Shown here one piece after another: positions 59,612 through 64,000 of a stretch of 64,000 nt of DNA. The stretch's first letter is position 1. Every line of letters starts with the position of its first letter. The stretch spans positions 1 through 64,000 of the forward strand of contig JAVEDU010000106.1 of NCBI GenBank assembly GCA_030840805.1. Direction: 5' to 3'. The position numbers and the translations under genes were made by a program. The DNA is from Actinomycetota bacterium. Lineage in GTDB: Bacteria > Actinomycetota > Actinomycetes > Mycobacteriales > HKI-0501. The notes below the pieces were generated by a model. It worked only from the letters and a program-made list of their open reading frames with translations. It ran no database searches and was not told where the DNA came from.

Positions 59612-60718
59612 TCAGTTGTCGAGTGCTTCGTCCCACTCCCACGCCGGGGTGGCGCGGGGGGCAGCCGGGGCGGTGCCCTGGTACTCGACCAGCACGAGGG
59701 CGATGTCGTCGTCGAGGATCTCGCGGACCCAGTCGGTCAGCGCGTTGGTCAGGGACGTGAGGCCGTCCTGCACGGTGCCGTGACCGAGGATCTGCCACGC
59801 CCGCTCCTTCAGCGGGAAGAACTCGCCGTCGCGCCGCGCCTCGGCCAGCCCGTCGGTGTACAGCAGGAGCCGGTCACCGGGCTCCAGCCGTTCCACCCGC
59901 GGGCGGGCCACCGGCAGGAACCCGAGCGGCGGCGCCGGAGACGGTGGGTCCAGCGGGATGACCTCGCCGCGGCGCAGCAGGATCGGTGAAGGGTGACCGC
60001 AGTTGAGCACGGTGAGGGTGCCGCCCCGCTCCTCCACCACCGCGGCGGTGACGAAGTCCTCGTACCCGACGGAGCGGGCCACGGCCCGGTCCAGGTCGGC
60101 GACGATGGCCCGGAGGTCCGCCCGCTCGTGGGCGACGTGCCGATACGAGCCCAGCACGGTGCTCGCCAGGCGTACCGCGTCGAGGCCCTTGCCCCGCACG
60201 TCGCCGATGATCAGCCGGACGCCGTACGGCGTGTCCAGCGCCTCGTACAGGTCACCGCCGATGTCCGCCTCCGCGCTCGCGGAGACGTACCGGACGGCGA
60301 TGTTGAGATTGCCGACCTGGGGTGCGATCGGGCGCAGGACCGCCTGCTGGGCGACATCGGCGAGCCGGGTGAGGGCGGCGACCCGGCGGTCGGTGCGGTC
60401 CCGGACGCTGCCGACGACCGCGGCCAGCGCGGTGGCGCACAGCACGGCGGCGACCCGGACCAGCTGCGTCTTGGAGGCGCCGTCCTCCTCGACGAACCCC
60501 CAGCCGACGGACAGTGCGGTGCAGAGGGCACCCACGCCGAGGACCTGCCGGTACGGGGCGAACGCGGCCGCGAGGAACGGCGGCCCGACCAGCAGCCCGA
60601 CGAACTGGACGCCGGCGCCCTGGACCCAGTCGAGCGCGATGATGAGGACAGCCAACAGCGCCGCGCCGGCAATGCCCGCCCGGGCATTGGGCACGTCGTA
60701 GTCGCGGCTCCTCGACAT
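59612..60718 (-). CDS. Membrane PP2C-family SpoIIE-type serine phosphatase
   Basis: Protein of 368 aa. An N-terminal part (about 15-110) has four hydrophobic segments, followed by a linker helix and a SpoIIE/RsbU-like phosphatase domain (from about 135): 'RYVSASAEADIGGDLYEA', 'IIGDVRGKGLDAVRLA', 'NCGHPSPILLRRG', 'LLLYTDGLAEARR' and 'DDDIALVLVEY'. The Mn/Mg-binding Asps are in GGDLYE, GDVRGKG and DDDIAL. Such proteins dephosphorylate anti-anti-sigma factors and link a membrane signal to a sigma factor. No sensor domain or anti-sigma gene is next to it. Start ATG 60718. Confidence 0.92.
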   Translation of the reverse strand: MSRSRDYDVPNARAGIAGAALLAVLIIALDWVQGAGVQFVGLLVGPPFLAAAFAPYRQVLGVGALCTALSVGWGFVEEDGASKTQLVRVAAVLCATALAAVVGSVRDRTDRRVAALTRLADVAQQAVLRPIAPQVGNLNIAVRYVSASAEADIGGDLYEALDTPYGVRLIIGDVRGKGLDAVRLASTVLGSYRHVAHERADLRAIVADLDRAVARSVGYEDFVTAAVVEERGGTLTVLNCGHPSPILLRRGEVIPLDPPSPAPPLGFLPVARPRVERLEPGDRLLLYTDGLAEARRDGEFFPLKERAWQILGHGTVQDGLTSLTNALTDWVREILDDDIALVLVEYQGTAPAAPRATPAWEWDEALDN

Positions 60719-60918
60719 GGCTCGGCCTTCGGTCCCTCGATCTGAGCGTACGGCTCACCGACAGTGCTGGTCGTCCCACAGCATGCCCGTCCGGTGGCCG
60801 GTACGGGAGGTGCGACGCGGCGGTGTGGGCAGAAAAGGGCCGTCCGGGTGAATCCGGCGAACCGACTGGCCCCGTTTCCTCAGGTTACGACGACGCGGGC
60901 CGATCCTCATTTCCGAAG

Positions 60919-60965
60919 GCGCGTGACGGTCGGCGAGCCTGGGGGGGACACCGGCCGTCACGCGC
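60919..60965. terminator. Hairpin behind the PPOX-class F420 enzyme gene
   Basis: 15-bp arms (60919-60933 and 60951-60965) with one mismatch and a 17-base loop, 53 bases beyond the stop of the minus-strand gene at 61018. The remaining 299-bp stretch to the phosphatase shows no gene. Confidence 0.55.
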
Positions 60966-61017
60966 TTCTTCGTCCCCGGCGCGTCTCGTCCACTTCGGAC
61001 AGATGAACGCCGCGCGA

Positions 61018-61488
61018 TCAGCCCAGGCGCGCGGCAACGTCCGGCGGGAAACCGCCCGTGGCGATCGGGCTCCAGCGGTCGATCTCGACCCGGACCAGCG
61101 ACTTGCCCTGGCGGGTCATCGCCGCCCGGTAGTCGTCCCAGTCGGAGTGCTCGCCCGCGATGCAGCGGAAGTAGTCGACCAGCGGCTCCATCGCCTCCGG
61201 CAGGTGCAGCACCTCGGCGCGTCCGTCGACCTGGACCCACGGCCCGTCCCAGTCGTCCGAGAGGAAGATCAGCGACGCGCGGGGATCCCGCTCCGCATTC
61301 CGGACCTTCGCCCGCTCCGGGTAGGTCGCGACCACGACCCGGCCCTGCTCGTCCACCCCGGCCGCGACCGGCGACGCCTGCGGTCGACCGTCCCGACGGG
61401 TCGTCAGCAGGATCGCGCGGTGGCGGGGACGCAGGAAGTCGAGGAGCTCGTCGCGCTCGACGGGGCTGGCGGTGGCAATCTTCGGCAT
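61018..61488 (-). CDS. PPOX-class F420-dependent oxidoreductase
   Basis: Split-barrel flavin/F420 protein of 156 aa. Typical pieces are 'FLRPRHRAILLTTRRDGRPQASPVA' region (core 'TTRRDGRPQASPVAAGVD'), 'VVATYPERAKVRNAERDPRAS' (core AKVRN..RDPR, the cofactor phosphate site), 'WVQVDGRAEVLHLPEAME' and 'DYRAAMTRQGKSLVRVEIDR'. The TIGR03618-like group reduces F420-linked substrates in actinomycetes. Start ATG 61488 is clean. It is a single gene; the divergent partner is the small DUF6131 gene. Confidence 0.9.
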   Translation of the reverse strand: MPKIATASPVERDELLDFLRPRHRAILLTTRRDGRPQASPVAAGVDEQGRVVVATYPERAKVRNAERDPRASLIFLSDDWDGPWVQVDGRAEVLHLPEAMEPLVDYFRCIAGEHSDWDDYRAAMTRQGKSLVRVEIDRWSPIATGGFPPDVAARLG

Positions 61489-61662
61489 GAGACGAGCCTA
61501 GGACCCCGCCGCCGTCCCCGCCCCCGCTGTGGCGGTGACGCTCGCCGCGCGGGACGAATCTCCACAAAGGACGCGATGATCGACTTCACGGCCCGCCACA
61601 GGTTTGGTGATCGTCGGGGACGGGAACCTCCTCCTCACCCATCCACCGGCAGGGAGACGCGA

Positions 61663-61818
61663 ATGATCATCCTGGGCCTCGTGCTCTTGATCCTGGGTTT
61701 GCTGCTCGGCGCCCACATCCTCTGGCAGATCGGCGTCGTGTTGATCGTCGTCGGGGCCGTGCTCGCCCTGCTGGGCACGTCGGGCCGGACGTTCGGGGGC
61801 CGACGGCACTACTGGTGA
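61663..61818 (+). CDS. DUF6131-like small membrane protein
   Basis: Small ORF of 51 codons: 'MIILGLVLLILGLLLG' then 'AHILWQIGVVLIVVGAVLAL' and a basic C-terminus 'GTSGRTFGGRRHYW'. Two membrane helices with the 'LW.IG..L...GA.L.LLG..GR..GGRRHY(W/Y)' ending are typical of DUF6131 in actinomycetes. AGGGAG lies about seven bases before the ATG. It ends in front of a strong hairpin. Function unknown. Confidence 0.85.
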   Translation: MIILGLVLLILGLLLGAHILWQIGVVLIVVGAVLALLGTSGRTFGGRRHYW

Positions 61819-61843
61819 GCTGACTCATCGGTGAGCTGATCGA

Positions 61844-61879
61844 CGGGCGCCCGGGGCCGACCTCCGCCCCGGGCGCCCG
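61844..61879. terminator. Perfect hairpin terminator behind the DUF6131-like gene
   Basis: 14-bp perfect GC-only arms (61844-61857 and 61866-61879) with an 8-base loop, 26 bases after the stop. Confidence 0.8.
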
Positions 61880-61902
61880 CGTCCGACCCGCGGGAGCGGT
61901 TC

Positions 61903-62083
61903 GTGGCGGTGGAGCTGCTGTTCCTGCCCGTGGACGTACGCGCCGTCCCCCACCTACCGCGGCCGGAACATCGCCGAGGTGCTGAGCCTGACCGTGGACG
62001 AGGCGGCCGGGGTGACCGGGAGCAAGACCGCGCCGTACCTCGCCCGGCGGCTGCTGGGCGCCGACGACGCGCGGAGCGCCTGA
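61903..62083 (+). pseudogene. Relic of a UvrA-like ABC ATPase
   Basis: Plus-strand pieces read 'VELLFLPVDVRA' in one frame and '[20 protein letters not shown]' in another, then '[16 protein letters not shown]' before a TGA at 62083. UvrA and its UvrA2 paralogues contain 'VEMxFLPDVYVPCxxCxGxRYN...TYRGxxIAEVLxMTVDEA' and end with a 'TAxYLxRxL' type tail. So this is the worn remnant of such a gene with large deletions and at least one frameshift. The zinc-finger cysteines and the ATPase domains are gone. It fills most of the 319-bp gap before the amidase gene; nothing else was seen there. Confidence 0.6.
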
Positions 62084-62137
62084 CAACTGTCCGCAGTGGA
62101 CTGCGCGAGACCTCCCGTCTCGGCCAGGATGGCGGCC

Positions 62138-63613
62138 ATGCGCGCCAGCGAATACGCCGCCCTGGACGGTCTCGGTATCGCCGAGCTGATCGCAAGTGGA
62201 CAGACAACGGCGGCGGAGGCGCTGACGGCGGCGCAGCGGCGATCGGCCGAGGTGAACCCGAAGGTCAACGCCATCGTGGTGCCGATGGAGGCCGAGGCCG
62301 CCGAGCGCGTGCGGGAGCCACTCGCGGGTCCGTTCGCCGGGGTGCCGTTCCTGATCAAGGACCTCGGGCAGGAGTACGCGGGGCGCCCGTCGTCCGGCGG
62401 GTCGCGGTCGCTCGCCGCGCTGCCGGCGGAGCGGCACTCGACCGTCGTCCAGCGGTGGCTCGACGCGGGACTGGTGATCTTCGGGAAGACGAACACGCCC
62501 GAGTTCGGCGCGAAGGGCGTGACCGAGCCGGATCTGTTCGGCCCGGCGCGGAACCCGTTCGACCTCGGCAGGACCCCCGGCGGGTCCTCCGGCGGATCGG
62601 CCGCGGCCGTGGCGGCGGGCATCGTCCCGGTCGCCGGTGCCAGCGACGGTGGCGGGTCGATCCGGATCCCTGCCGCGTGCTGCGGGCTGTTCGGGCTCAA
62701 GCCGGGGCGCGGCCTCGTGCCGTACGGCCCCACCTACGGCGAGCCGCTGCAGGGCACGGCGACGAACGGCGTGGTGTCCCGCACGGTCCGTGACACCGCG
62801 GCGATGCTCGACCTGCTCGCCGGGCCCGACGACACCTCCCCGTACCGGTCGGTGGTTCCCGGCACCCCGTTCCTCGGCGAGGTCGGCCGTGACCCCGGCC
62901 GGCTGCGCATCGGGTTCCACACCGCGACGGCGGTCAACCCGGACCCGCACCCCAGCGCGGTGCGGGCGGTCGAGGAGGCCGCGGCGCTGCTGGCCGAGCT
63001 CGGCCACGACGTCGAGCCGGTCGCCTCGCCGGTGGACGACGCGGCGCTCGCCCGGGACTTCCTCACGTCGTGGTTCGTGTACGTCGCCTGGCAGGTGGAG
63101 GGCGCGCGCAGGCGGGGCGCCACCGACGCCGACTTCGAGCTGGACACGCTGCTGATGGCGGCGCTCGGCCGGACCACCAGCGGTGTGGAGCTGTGCGACT
63201 CGATCGAACGCCGGCACGCGTACGTCCAGGACCTCGCGGCGTTCCACCAGTGCTACGACGTGCTGCTCACCCCGACGATCGCACGGCCCCCGGTGGAGGT
63301 CGGCTCGCTCGGCATGACCCCGGGCGAACGCGCGGGGGCGCGCCTCCTGCTCGGGACCCGGACGACGGGGCTGCTGCCGCATCTCGGCGTGGTGGACCGG
63401 ATGGTGCAGCAGAACCTCGGCTGGGTGCCGTACACGCAGCTGGCGAACATCACCGGGCGCCCGGCCGCCAGCGTGCCGCTGCACTGGACCGCCGAGGGGC
63501 TGCCGCTGGGGGTGCAGTTCGTGGCGCCACCCGGCGGGGAGGCGCTGCTGCTCCGGCTCGCTGCCCAGCTGGAGGAGGCGCGGCCGTGGGCGGGCCGGCA
63601 CCCCGGGCTCTGA
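62138..63613 (+). CDS. Amidase (amidase-signature family)
   Basis: Hydrolase of 491 aa with the Ser-Ser-Lys triad: Lys in '[15 protein letters not shown]', cis-Ser in '[16 protein letters not shown]' and nucleophilic Ser in '[22 protein letters not shown]' region (core [10 protein letters not shown]). It hydrolyses carboxamides to acid and ammonia; the substrate is unknown, and GatA is unlikely because gatC/gatB are absent. ATG 62138 is preferred over 62129, since AGGA lies eight bases before it. 'GLTEPD' type residues and 'TPTIARPP' near the C-terminus fit 6-aminohexanoate-cyclic-dimer hydrolase-like amidases. Confidence 0.9.
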   Translation: MRASEYAALDGLGIAELIASGQTTAAEALTAAQRRSAEVNPKVNAIVVPMEAEAAERVREPLAGPFAGVPFLIKDLGQEYAGRPSSGGSRSLAALPAERHSTVVQRWLDAGLVIFGKTNTPEFGAKGVTEPDLFGPARNPFDLGRTPGGSSGGSAAAVAAGIVPVAGASDGGGSIRIPAACCGLFGLKPGRGLVPYGPTYGEPLQGTATNGVVSRTVRDTAAMLDLLAGPDDTSPYRSVVPGTPFLGEVGRDPGRLRIGFHTATAVNPDPHPSAVRAVEEAAALLAELGHDVEPVASPVDDAALARDFLTSWFVYVAWQVEGARRRGATDADFELDTLLMAALGRTTSGVELCDSIERRHAYVQDLAAFHQCYDVLLTPTIARPPVEVGSLGMTPGERAGARLLLGTRTTGLLPHLGVVDRMVQQNLGWVPYTQLANITGRPAASVPLHWTAEGLPLGVQFVAPPGGEALLLRLAAQLEEARPWAGRHPGL

Positions 63614-63681
63614 GCCGTCTCGCCGTGCCTGGTTCGGGGCTCTACGGTGGTCCGAGTCCAGGCCGAAGCGAAGGAGCCCCC

Positions 63682-64000
63682 GTGATCCTCATCGTCGTCA
63701 AGTTCCAGGTGAATCCCGACCGGCGCGAGGAGTGGCTGCAGATCACCGACGAGTTCACCCAGGCCGTCCGGGCCGAGCCGGGCAACCGCTCGTTCGAGTG
63801 GTTCCCGAACGCCGAGGACCCCAACGAGTTCGTGCTGATCGAGGAGTTCGAGGGCCCCGAGGCCGGCGAGGTCCACGTGAAGTCCGACCACTTCAGGAAG
63901 GCCATGGCGCGGATCCCGGACGTGATCACGCAGACGCCGCAGATCGTCAACTTCGACCTGCCCGGCGACGGCTGGTCGGAGCTCGTGGAGCTCGAGAAGA
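63682..64000 (+). CDS. Antibiotic biosynthesis monooxygenase (ABM)-domain protein, 3' end outside window
   Basis: Frame from GTG 63682 (AAGGAG about eight bases upstream) runs off the right edge, so the stop is not visible. It begins 'MILIVVKFQVNPDRREEWL' and continues 'VRAEPGNRSFEWFPNAEDP', 'FVLIEEFEGPEAGEVHVKS' and 'FRKAMARIPDVI'. This ferredoxin-like ABM fold, with EPGN...F.W, VLIE.F and the 'H..S.HF' region, is typical of putative quinol monooxygenases of about 110 aa. A few residues at most are probably missing. Confidence 0.88.
   Translation, partial: MILIVVKFQVNPDRREEWLQITDEFTQAVRAEPGNRSFEWFPNAEDPNEFVLIEEFEGPEAGEVHVKSDHFRKAMARIPDVITQTPQIVNFDLPGDGWSELVELEK

Noticed and set aside
62138-63613. 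Amidase as GatA of the Glu-tRNA(Gln) amidotransferase
   Set aside because: No gatC or gatB neighbours, and the C-terminal part differs; the triad alone does not identify GatA.

Overview
The window is very GC-rich, uses many GTG starts and frequent GTGA/ATGA stop-start overlaps, and carries families typical of Actinomycetota (DUF6318, DUF6458, DUF6131, TIGR03086, LppX-like lipoproteins, a SpoIIE-type phosphatase, F420/PPOX enzymes). It looks like chromosomal DNA of a free-living, probably soil, actinomycete. The lineage below phylum cannot be fixed from the sequence alone. About 64 protein-coding genes or relics were found, and no rRNA, tRNA or CRISPR array.

Left part (1-11.9 kb): accessory DNA. 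It holds a flavoprotein/TPR fusion, a Vsr mismatch endonuclease, an OGG-fold glycosylase-like protein, some metabolic genes (aldo/keto reductase, YihY, flavin monooxygenase, ankyrin protein), and a frameshifted IS630 transposase. Next to the transposase is what looks like a broken GHKL-ATPase relic. A 5-methylcytosine methyltransferase and an endonuclease closely resembling NgoMIV (predicted site GCCGGC) follow. Together this looks like a type II restriction-modification and mismatch-repair island, partly eroded. The base composition dips around 9.2-11.9 kb.

12.0-18.9 kb: a compact form I [MoCu] carbon monoxide dehydrogenase operon, coxD-coxE-coxM-coxS-coxL-xdhC. The large subunit has the diagnostic AYRCSFR loop with the copper-ligand cysteine. 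The last gene fuses an XdhC/CoxF-type maturation factor to a YHS metal-binding domain. Molybdenum cofactor genes lie nearby: a MocA-like nucleotidyltransferase converging on the operon, and an fdhD/mobA divergent pair at 27.6-29.1 kb. The organism probably scavenges CO as an energy supplement.

19-34 kb: envelope and housekeeping genes. These include lipoproteins, PAC2, a tandem pair of membrane GGDEF cyclases, NnrD and a histidine phosphatase, a PfpI protein, a MocR regulator divergent from a PPOX enzyme with a repeated operator, an SGNH lipoprotein and an acyl-ACP desaturase.

34.7-46.2 kb: a translationally coupled pair of dynamin-like GTPases (DynA/DynB type), an Asp/His/Arg-rich secreted protein, a three-gene 2-oxoacid dehydrogenase operon (E1alpha, E1beta, E2), a 45-residue small protein and a HelD-family RNA polymerase-recycling ATPase.

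46.2-64 kb: a TetR/AidB-like pair with a palindromic operator, glpF-glpK, a thioredoxin-NHL protein, an LLM flavin oxidoreductase, a large acyl-CoA dehydrogenase with two palindromic boxes upstream, a shrunken NmrA-like gene, a FUSC transporter, an ASCH-like protein, a SpoIIE-type phosphatase, three small membrane proteins, a UvrA-like relic, an amidase, and the start of a monooxygenase running off the window. Several convergent gene ends carry long perfect hairpins acting as terminators.
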